Assembly (NCBI RefSeq): GCF_016785095.1
Contig: NZ_JAEKJB010000001.1
Coordinates: forward strand, 62,001-126,000
DNA length: 64,000 nt
Origin: Alloalcanivorax marinus
Lineage (GTDB): Bacteria > Pseudomonadota > Gammaproteobacteria > Pseudomonadales > Alcanivoracaceae
Reading direction: 5' to 3'
In this document: piece by piece, positions 58,264 through 64,000 of the stretch
Layout: each line of letters opens with the position of its first letter
Numbering within the stretch: position 1 is the first letter of the stretch
Position numbers and translations under genes: made by a program
Notes under the pieces: model-generated
What the model was told of the DNA's origin: nothing
Seen by the model: the letters and a program-made list of their open reading frames with translations, nothing else
Databases searched by the model: none

Positions 58264-58342
58264 GATCGCGGCTGAAGCGGTACGCCGCCCGGTCGCTCCT
58301 ACGGAAACACGCCCCACCGCAGGAGCGGCGTCAGCCGCGATC
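58264..58342. repeat. REP-like paired element, copy 5
   Basis: The left unit starts GATCGCGGCTGAAGCGG and ends CGCTCCTAC; the right unit is GCAGGAGCGGCGTCAGCCGCGATC. The left unit again carries the extra internal segment (TACGCCGCCCGGT type). It lies between two convergent genes. Confidence 0.8.
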
Positions 58343-58347
58343 CGCGA

Positions 58348-58683
58348 TCAAAGCGGGCCGAGGCCGCGAATCTCCAGCCAGCGCCCCCGGCCCGGCTCGT
58401 AATGAAAGGTGCCCACCACCTGGACCCGCTGGCCCAGGTAGTCACGGGCCTCCTCCAGGGGCATCAGCTCCACGCGGTTGAGAGCGTCGTCCTCGATCCA
58501 GTAATGCTCCGGATCATCAAAGCCCCGTACCACGCCGCTAGTGGCCACCAACGCCTGCTGGAAATCCTCCGGCTGCGCAGCCAGAGCCCGCAACGGCGCC
58601 CCCTGGGGCGCGTCGCTGTAATCACAACCGGCCAGCGGCCCCAGCAGCAGCGCCACCATTATCATGGCGGCGCGGCTACTCAT
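58348..58683 (-). CDS. Small lipoprotein with OB-fold-like domain
   Basis: A 111-residue predicted lipoprotein. The signal sequence M-S-S-R-A-A-M-I-M-V ends in lipobox L-A-G-C. The mature region VVRGFDDPEHYWIEDDALNRVELMPLEEARDYLGQRVQVVGTFHYEPGRG (given here only as positions about 45-95) looks like a small OB fold. I chose the ATG at 58683 because it overlaps the upstream stop by eight bases (ATGAGTAG), which suggests coupling, and puts the lipobox at the normal distance. Function unknown. Confidence 0.65.
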   Translation of the reverse strand: MSSRAAMIMVALLLGPLAGCDYSDAPQGAPLRALAAQPEDFQQALVATSGVVRGFDDPEHYWIEDDALNRVELMPLEEARDYLGQRVQVVGTFHYEPGRGRWLEIRGLGPL

Positions 58684-59047
58684 GGCCCGGCTCGTCATTA
58701 TTTGGCCCGTCATTGTCTGGCTCGTCATTGCCGCTGCCCGGCTGCGGTGGCACCCACCATTCCGGTTCCTCGAATTCACCCAGCGGTGTTATATCGCAGG
58801 TACGGGCGTGTTTTTCCAGGATCGCCTTGACCAGGGCGCTGCGGCTGTCGTCCTTGGCGTCCCGGTGGGCCTTGGAATCCCAGTGAGCGATGGCCAACAG
58901 GGTCTCCGGCTCGCCGATCTTGCGGTGCAGGTAGGTACCCCGGGCGCCCGGGGCCCGCTGGATGACGCGGCTGGCTTCCCGCCAGGCCTCGGCGTACTCC
59001 TCCACGGTGTAGCCGTCCTTCATGCGTACTTCGAAGATGTATTTCAT
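58676..59047 (-). CDS. Antibiotic biosynthesis monooxygenase-like (ABM, ferredoxin-fold) protein
   Basis: A 123-residue soluble protein. Residues 1-95 form an ABM-type dimeric alpha-beta barrel (KYIFEVRMKDGYTVEEYAEAW; ARGTYLHRKIGEPETLLAIAHW). A charged, disordered Asp/Asn/Pro tail follows (about 105-123). The ATG at 59047 has AAGGAG at five to eight bases upstream; a GTG two codons earlier is less likely. ABM proteins include haem-degrading and quinone-forming enzymes, but no specific catalytic residues can be named. It is upstream of, and overlaps, the small lipoprotein gene. Confidence 0.75.
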   Translation of the reverse strand: MKYIFEVRMKDGYTVEEYAEAWREASRVIQRAPGARGTYLHRKIGEPETLLAIAHWDSKAHRDAKDDSRSALVKAILEKHARTCDITPLGEFEEPEWWVPPQPGSGNDEPDNDGPNNDEPGHE

Positions 59048-59066
59048 GGCCACTCCTTTCCACGTT

Positions 59067-59618
59067 CTAAGGGCGCGCGGTTTCCCACCAACGGTCGGCG
59101 GTTTCGATCAAGCCGGCCCGACGCAGCGCCTGGCGCGCGGCTTCGCGGCCTTCGCCATTAAGAAACGCCCCCAGCTCCACGCCACCATGATCGTCACACA
59201 GGCGCAGGCGCATCAGGTCCACCTCCTTCACCGGCATGGTCAAATGCAGGTGGGCGTCCGGTCGGCGCAACAGCCATTCCCGGCGCGGCGGGCCGCGTAC
59301 ACCCTGCTCCACGCGCACCCGCTCCGGCTCGATGACGACGCGCTGATAGAGGTAGCTGAGACGGAAACACACCCGGTACATCAGATAGCAGATCAGACCC
59401 ACCTCGACACCGGCGAAGGGCAGCGCCAGCCAGATACCAGCGGCGGTCCAGGCAGCGGCGACCATGAACACCACCGCGGCGATCAGCGCCATGAAGCGCT
59501 TCACCTGGGGCCAGTCAGCGGACAGATGCGGAGTCAGGGTGATGGTCGTTATCCCATCGCGGGTTTCGCTGCGCACCATTTCGCGGCTCGGAGTCGGTGG
59601 CGTGGGGACTATTATCAT
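59067..59618 (-). CDS. DUF2244 integral membrane protein
   Basis: A protein of up to 183 residues with two adjacent membrane helices (about residues 44-85, FMALIAAVVFMVAAAWTAAG and the following stretch) and a C-terminal cytoplasmic domain (YLYQRVVIEPERVRVEQGVRG onward) of the DUF2244 type. The start is uncertain: ATG at 59618 is given, an ATG 15 codons later is also possible, and neither has a strong Shine-Dalgarno. In other bacteria DUF2244 genes often neighbour cytochrome oxidase genes; none is seen here. Function unknown. It precedes the ABM gene by 19 bases on the same strand. Confidence 0.75.
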   Translation of the reverse strand: MIIVPTPPTPSREMVRSETRDGITTITLTPHLSADWPQVKRFMALIAAVVFMVAAAWTAAGIWLALPFAGVEVGLICYLMYRVCFRLSYLYQRVVIEPERVRVEQGVRGPPRREWLLRRPDAHLHLTMPVKEVDLMRLRLCDDHGGVELGAFLNGEGREAARQALRRAGLIETADRWWETARP

Positions 59619-59783
59619 CGCACCGGGGGCGTGGCGATGGAAACCCGGCGCCCCGCCGGGAACGGGTTCGCGTTGACGCCGGTCCCATTGGCCATCATGG
59701 CCCATGCATCGCCCCCTCCGGGGGAGTAACATGGGCGGTTTACCGGATGAACCCGGCCAATTCCCTATTACCAGGAGGCACGC

Positions 59784-61862
59784 ATGGGGTGGTTGCAGTC
59801 CCGACGGCTTCGTTTTCTGGCCGCCTGCGTGGCGGCGTTTTTTGTTCTGTTAGTGGCCCTTCGGGCGGTGTTCTACCTGTTCTTCTCGGAGGTCGGGGAA
59901 ACCGTGACCGCCTCTTCCGGGGTGCTCTGGCAAACCGTGGGCGTGGGGCTGCGTTTCGATCTCAGGCTGGCGCTGCTGCTGGTGCTGCCATTGTTCATAC
60001 TGGCCTGGTTACCGCGCTTCAATTTGACCACCTCCCCGTTCATGCGCGGCCTGGCGCAGCTCTATCTGGTGCTGGCCACGCTGGTGGTGGTGCTGATCTA
60101 CATCCTGGACTTCGGCCACTACGTGTATCTGGGCGACCGCCTCAACGTCACCGCCCTGCGCTTTCTGGAAGACACCGCCATCTCCACCCGGATGGTGTGG
60201 GAAAGCTACCCGGTGGTGTGGATCACCCTGGGCTGGCTTGGCCTCACCGCCCTGATGGGCTGGCTGTTCGCGGTGCTGGCCCGACGCCTGCTGAAGCGCC
60301 CGGCCCGCGCCATCCGCGCCCGCTCGCTGTGGGCCGGCGGCGTCATCGTGGTCGTGCTGGTGGCGTTCGGTCTGCTGGGCCGGGCCACCCACATCAACTG
60401 GGAGAACCCGGTACCGCTGCGCTGGAGCGACGCCTTCGCCTCCGGTGACAAGGCGGTGGCCGCCCTGGGCCTGAACCCGGTGCTGTTCCTCTACGACACC
60501 AGCCAGCTGGATTCCGACCCCTATGATCTGGAAGCGGTGAAACGCTACTACCCGATGATGGCGGACTTCCTGGGCCTGCCCGTGGAGCGCCGTGGTGACC
60601 TGAACTACCAGCGCCACGTAACGGTTCAGCCCTACCGCCTGGACACGCAGCGCCCGCCGAACATCGTGGTGGTGATGCTGGAGTCCCTGGGCGCCAGCCG
60701 CGTAGGTGCCTATGGCACGCCCTATGATCCCACTCCCAACCTGGACCGCATCGCCGAGGGCGGCTGGTTCTTCGAGCACTTCTACGTGCCGGTCACCGGC
60801 ACGGCCAAGAGCATTTGGGCGTTCCTTACCGGCATCCCCGACGTGGCCCCGGAGGAAACCGCCAGCCGCAACCCACTGATCGGCCATCAGCGCATGATCG
60901 TCAACCAGCTGGACGGTTACCGGAAACTCTACATGGTGGGCGGCAACGCTGGCTGGGCCAACCTGGAAGGCCTGCTCACGCGCAGCATCCAGGGCCTGGA
61001 ACTGTACGAGGAAGGCGACTGGAAAGGCGGCAACGTGGATGTCTGGGGTATTTCCGATCTGGAGTTGTTCAAGGAATCCAACGCCATTCTCGAACAAATC
61101 CCGGAGGACCAGCCGTTCTTCGCCTTCATCCAGACCGCCGGCAACCACCGGCCATTCACCATTCCGCCCAACAACGACGACTTCAAGGTGCGCGACGACC
61201 TGTCCGAGGAGGAGCTGCGCGCCAACGGCTTCCGCAACGCCGCCCAATACAACGCCGTACGGCTGCTTGACTACAACATCGGCCGCTACATGGAGATGGC
61301 CCGGCAAAGCGGCTACTTCGACAACACCATCTTCGTGTTCTTCGGCGACCACAACAACCGCATCACCACCCTGCCCCACATGCCCCGCTTCCAGGAGGTA
61401 CTGCGCCTGGAGAGCCACCATGTGCCGCATATGATTTACGCGCCGGCCCTGCTCAAGCCCCGCCACATCCACGAGGCGGTGAGCCTGATCGACGTAATGC
61501 CCACCGTGGCCGGGTTGATCGGCCTGGAGTACGACAACACCACCCTGGGCCGGGATATCCAGCAGCCGGCACCGGAAGGCGACCGCACCGCCTTCGTGGT
61601 GCTGCGCGAGGGCCCGGCGCCGCAGATCGGCGCCGTCACCGCCAACCACCTGGCCCGGCTCAACCACGACGGAGAAGCGGCCACCCTGCACGAGCTCTAT
61701 ACCGACAAACCCGAGCAGGACCGCGCCAAGGATCAGCCGGAGACCTTCGAGCACCTGTTCAATCTGGCCCGGGGCTTCTACGAGACCTCCCGTTATCTGT
61801 TTTACGATAACGCCATCCGCGATGAGCACGCCCGCCGGGCCGCCAAGGATGGCGCGGACTGA
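59784..61862 (+). CDS. LtaS-type phosphoglycerol/phosphoethanolamine transferase
   Basis: A 692-residue inner-membrane protein with five N-terminal helices (about residues 10-30, 45-72, 83-109, 140-166 and 177-198) and a periplasmic sulfatase-fold domain (from about 290, NIVVVMLESLGASRVG). The likely catalytic Thr lies in YVPVTGTAKSIWAF (Thr338 or Thr340), and metal ligands include D-H in VFFGDHNNR. In Gram-negative bacteria relatives such as OpgB decorate periplasmic glucans or outer-membrane sugars. GGAGG precedes the ATG. Its stop overlaps the next gene's ATG by one base. Confidence 0.88.
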   Translation: MGWLQSRRLRFLAACVAAFFVLLVALRAVFYLFFSEVGETVTASSGVLWQTVGVGLRFDLRLALLLVLPLFILAWLPRFNLTTSPFMRGLAQLYLVLATLVVVLIYILDFGHYVYLGDRLNVTALRFLEDTAISTRMVWESYPVVWITLGWLGLTALMGWLFAVLARRLLKRPARAIRARSLWAGGVIVVVLVAFGLLGRATHINWENPVPLRWSDAFASGDKAVAALGLNPVLFLYDTSQLDSDPYDLEAVKRYYPMMADFLGLPVERRGDLNYQRHVTVQPYRLDTQRPPNIVVVMLESLGASRVGAYGTPYDPTPNLDRIAEGGWFFEHFYVPVTGTAKSIWAFLTGIPDVAPEETASRNPLIGHQRMIVNQLDGYRKLYMVGGNAGWANLEGLLTRSIQGLELYEEGDWKGGNVDVWGISDLELFKESNAILEQIPEDQPFFAFIQTAGNHRPFTIPPNNDDFKVRDDLSEEELRANGFRNAAQYNAVRLLDYNIGRYMEMARQSGYFDNTIFVFFGDHNNRITTLPHMPRFQEVLRLESHHVPHMIYAPALLKPRHIHEAVSLIDVMPTVAGLIGLEYDNTTLGRDIQQPAPEGDRTAFVVLREGPAPQIGAVTANHLARLNHDGEAATLHELYTDKPEQDRAKDQPETFEHLFNLARGFYETSRYLFYDNAIRDEHARRAAKDGAD

Positions 61863-62956
61863 TGGAGCGCGTCGGCACCGTCATCATCGGCGCCGGCGTG
61901 ATCGGCCTGGCCGTGGCCCGGGCGCTGGCCCGGGCGGGCCAGGCGCCGCTGGTGCTGGAGCACGAGAGCCGCTTCGGCGAGCACCTGTCCTCGCGCAACA
62001 GCGAGGTAATCCACGGCGGGCTCTATTACCCGCCCGCATCGCTCAAGGCCCGTGCCTGCGTGCGCGGCAATATCCTCCTCCATGAATACTGCTCGGCGCG
62101 GAACATCGCCCATCGGCGCTGCGGCAAACTGATCGTCGCCGGCCCCGGCCAGGCCTTCGCCCTGCAGCGTCTCCAAGACAATGCCCTCGCCTCCGGCGCC
62201 CGCGGCCTGGCCATCCTGGACCGCCGGGCCCTGCGCCGCGAAGAACCCTGGCTGACCGGGGAACAGGCGTTGTATTCCACCTACAGCGGCATCATCGACA
62301 GCCATGGCCTGATGGCCAGCCTGGCTCGGGAAGCGGAAGATGGCGGCGCGCTACTGGCGCCCCGTCACCAGGTAACGGCGGTACGCTGCGCGCGCGGTGA
62401 TTTCCGGCTGCTGGTGCAAACCCCGGACGGCACCATGGAACTGGGCTGCGAGCGGCTCATCAACGCCGCGGGCCTGGGCGCGGTGCCCCTGGTGGCGGCC
62501 ATGGAGGGCTTCCCCGACCAGCAACGACCGGAACAGGAATTCGCCAAAGGCAACTACTTCACCCTCAACCGCCCCGCCCCCAGCGAACGACTGATCTACC
62601 CCTTGCCCCAGGAACATGGCCTGGGCGTCCACCTGACCCTGGACCTGGCCGGTCGCGCCCGCTTCGGGCCGGACGTGGAATGGGTCGCGACGCCGGATTA
62701 CCACGTCGACCCGGCGCGGCGGCCAGCCTTCGAACAGGCAATCCGCCAATACTGGCCAACCCTCCCCAAACGGGCCCTGCGCCCGGATTACGCCGGCGTG
62801 CGCCCGAAACTGAGAATGCACGGCGAGCCGTACCCGGACTTCCTGATCCAGGATCATCGCGATCACGGCCTGGACGGCCTGATCAACCTGCTCGGCATCG
62901 AATCCCCCGGCCTCACCGCCGCCCTCGCCCTGGCGGAAAACGTGGCCCGCATCTAA
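61862..62956 (+). CDS. FAD-dependent oxidoreductase of the L-2-hydroxyglutarate oxidase (LhgO/DAO) type
   Basis: A 364-residue flavoprotein. The FAD-binding motif is TVIIGAGVIGLAVARALARAG (about residues 6-26). The early block LSSRNSEVIHGGLYYPP with the R-N-S-x-V-x-H-x-G-x-Y-Y pattern is the signature of L-2-hydroxyglutarate dehydrogenases. C-terminal DYAGVRPKLR and FLIQDHRDHGLDGLINLLGIESPGLTA fit the same group. Expected reaction is L-2-hydroxyglutarate to 2-oxoglutarate with electrons to the quinone pool. It is coupled to the LtaS-type gene by a one-base overlap, a pairing with no obvious metabolic reason. Confidence 0.88.
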   Translation: MERVGTVIIGAGVIGLAVARALARAGQAPLVLEHESRFGEHLSSRNSEVIHGGLYYPPASLKARACVRGNILLHEYCSARNIAHRRCGKLIVAGPGQAFALQRLQDNALASGARGLAILDRRALRREEPWLTGEQALYSTYSGIIDSHGLMASLAREAEDGGALLAPRHQVTAVRCARGDFRLLVQTPDGTMELGCERLINAAGLGAVPLVAAMEGFPDQQRPEQEFAKGNYFTLNRPAPSERLIYPLPQEHGLGVHLTLDLAGRARFGPDVEWVATPDYHVDPARRPAFEQAIRQYWPTLPKRALRPDYAGVRPKLRMHGEPYPDFLIQDHRDHGLDGLINLLGIESPGLTAALALAENVARI

Positions 62957-62968
62957 GCCCACCATTAC

Positions 62969-63020
62969 GGCTGAAGCCGCTCCTACCCTACTCCATCCCA
63001 CCGCAGGAGCGGCTTCAGCC
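62969..63020. repeat. REP-like paired element, copy 6
   Basis: GGCTGAAGCCGCTCCTAC and GCAGGAGCGGCTTCAGCC form a nearly perfect 18-base inverted pair around a 16-base centre. Neither unit has the extra internal segment of copies 3-5. It lies between the FAD oxidoreductase gene and the CRISPR array. Confidence 0.85.
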
Positions 63021-63053
63021 GCCATATCCCCTGGCGTTGAAAGGCCCCAAATC

Positions 63054-63204
63054 CAGCATACCCCCACGCCTGTGGGGAACACGTCGCCGGTTTCCTGGGC
63101 GGCCTGGGCCTTCTCGGTTCATCCCCACGCCTGTGGGGAACACACTATCTTTTAGTTCATTACACGCTGCGCTAACGGTTCATCCCCACGCCTGTGGGGA
63201 ACAC
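63054..63204 (-). CRISPR. Three-repeat, two-spacer type I-E-like CRISPR array
   Basis: Repeats of 29 bases lie at 63054-63082, 63115-63143 and 63176-63204, with spacers of exactly 32 bases at 63083-63114 and 63144-63175. On the minus strand each repeat begins GTGTTCCCCACAGGCGTGGG and ends GATGAACCG, a type I-E pattern with an eight-base stem (CCCCACAG / CGTGGGG region). Two repeats are identical. The third (63054-63082) is changed over its last eight bases, as expected for the trailer end. Transcription is therefore leftward from the AT-rich leader at 63205. The outer spacer is GC-rich, while the leader-proximal one is AT-rich and so probably foreign. No cas gene is in the window. Confidence 0.93.
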
Positions 63205-63260
63205 TCTAAATGTATCTCATTGATTAAAAAGAACAAAACGAGGCCGGAAAATTCCACCGA
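63205..63260 (-). promoter_or_regulatory. CRISPR leader-like AT-rich segment
   Basis: This is the only clearly AT-rich stretch nearby (starting TCTAAATGTATCTCATTGAT on plus). It abuts the conserved-end repeat, the place where new spacers enter in type I-E arrays. The rest of the gap to 63360 holds no gene I can support. Confidence 0.6.
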
Positions 63261-63360
63261 ACAAATTGATCAGAAGTTAACCGATGAAAACGGAGGCCGG
63301 ATTCGGCCTCGCGGGCTCGTTGATGCGGCCCATCGCCCTGTCGCCGCCCGGGCGACGGAC

Positions 63361-64000
63361 TCACTCCCAGGTCAGGTCGGGGATGCGCTGGAAGACGTCG
63401 CGAAGGCCCTGGGACCAGGCTTCGCCGAGCTGGCGGAAACCTTCGTGGTGTTCGTCCACGTTGAAGTGGGCCTGGTCGCTGAAGCTGTCGCGGGGGTAGC
63501 GCAGCACGTCCAGGGGCAGGCCCACGGACAGGTTGGAGCGGATGGTGGAGTCGATGCTGATCAGCGCGCATTTGATGCCGTCGTCCAGGGCGGTGTCGTA
63601 ATCGATGACCCGGTCCAGGATCGGTTTGCCGTACTTGGTTTCGCCGATCTGGAAGTATGGCGTGTCGGCGGTGCATTCGATGAAGTTGCCTTCGGGGTAG
63701 ACCAGGAACAGGCGCGGCGGCTCGCCCTGGATCTGTCCGCCAACGATGAAGCTGCTGCCGAAATCCACGCCGCCCTGCCCCTGGCCGCTGTCCCGGGCCA
63801 CCACCTCGCGGCCAGTGGCGCCGACGATGCTGGCCACGTCGTAGAGGGAGGCGGCGCCGAACAGGTTGGGCTGGTCGCTGTTGAGCCGCATGCGCATCAG
63901 GCTGAGCACGCTCTGGGTGGTGGCCAGGTTGCCGGCGGTCATCAATACGATGACGCGCTCGCCGGGGATCACGAACTTGTGCAGCTTGCGGTAGGTGGCG
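63361..64000 (-). CDS. Anbu-type proteasome-like peptidase, N-terminus outside the window
   Basis: At least 213 residues of a cytoplasmic Ntn-hydrolase related to HslV and proteasome beta subunits. The frame is open to the window edge, where it reads A-T-Y-R-K-L-H-K-F-V-I-P-G-E-R, a block typical of Anbu near residue 35. It continues with TAGNLATTQSV, DVASIVGATGREV, DFGSSFIVGGQI and GETKYGKPILDRVIDYD. About 30 residues with the N-terminal catalytic residue are missing. In other bacteria Anbu lies with transglutaminase-like, alpha-E and ATP-grasp genes, which would be beyond 64000. The stop is TGA at 63361-63363. Confidence 0.85.
   Translation of the reverse strand, partial: ATYRKLHKFVIPGERVIVLMTAGNLATTQSVLSLMRMRLNSDQPNLFGAASLYDVASIVGATGREVVARDSGQGQGGVDFGSSFIVGGQIQGEPPRLFLVYPEGNFIECTADTPYFQIGETKYGKPILDRVIDYDTALDDGIKCALISIDSTIRSNLSVGLPLDVLRYPRDSFSDQAHFNVDEHHEGFRQLGEAWSQGLRDVFQRIPDLTWE

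Noticed and set aside
63221..63360. Possible small gene or cas2 fragment between leader and Anbu gene
   Set aside because: Frames are short and show no Cas2 motif; the segment is best left as leader and spacer DNA.

Overview
The window is high-GC gammaproteobacterial chromosome, read as 53 complete protein genes, gene fragments at both edges, four tRNA genes and a three-repeat CRISPR array. The order yej-type transporter, fabI, ppiD, tRNA-Asp/hupB, lon, clpX, clpP, tig, tRNA cluster, folD, glnS, ppiB, lpxH is the one I know from Pseudomonas chromosomes. An ectoine hydroxylase and many periplasmic alcohol/aldehyde oxidation genes then suggest a marine, Alcanivorax-like member of the Pseudomonadales/Oceanospirillales. 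That placement is inferred from gene content and order; no database was searched.

Region 1 (1-24000) is mostly housekeeping. It holds the end of a peptide ABC transporter (yejB fragment, yejE, yejF), fabI, a minus-strand proteostasis block (tig, clpP, clpX, lon, hupB with tRNA-Asp, ppiD), tRNA-Pro/Arg/His, folD, an aromatic-acid-type efflux trio (membrane fusion protein, DUF1656, FUSC) behind glnS, then ppiB-ppiA-lpxH, miaE, a secreted zincin-type lipoprotein and an LpxL-family acyltransferase.

Region 2 (24000-33100) has acnB, a stand-alone ectD, a four-gene operon (arylsulfotransferase-like protein, small membrane protein, Oxa1/DUF106-like membrane protein, PAPS sulfotransferase) and the convergent periplasmic-glucan gene opgD. 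Together they suggest osmotic adaptation and possibly sulfation of an envelope glycan or lipid. This is the best candidate for an undescribed system in the window.

Region 3 (33300-51200) is periplasmic oxidation. It contains a triheme cytochrome c with IorAB-like molybdenum hydroxylase, an MFS exporter, a LysR regulator, a Tat-exported sulfatase, a PQQ quinohemoprotein alcohol dehydrogenase with an aldehyde dehydrogenase under a divergent AraC regulator, and a GMC dehydrogenase with a Tat-signal small subunit.

Region 4 (51300-64000) carries the SOS mutagenesis cassette imuA-imuB-dnaE2 behind a near-perfect LexA box, a trans-acting enoyl-reductase-like protein, small envelope proteins, an LtaS-type phosphoglycerol transferase joined to an FAD oxidoreductase, a tiny type I-E-like CRISPR array without visible cas genes, and the start-truncated gene of an Anbu-type proteasome homologue. 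Six REP-like palindromes of one family (core GTAGGAGCG) sit between genes from 13.9 kb onwards. No insertion sequence, integrase or prophage gene was recognised.
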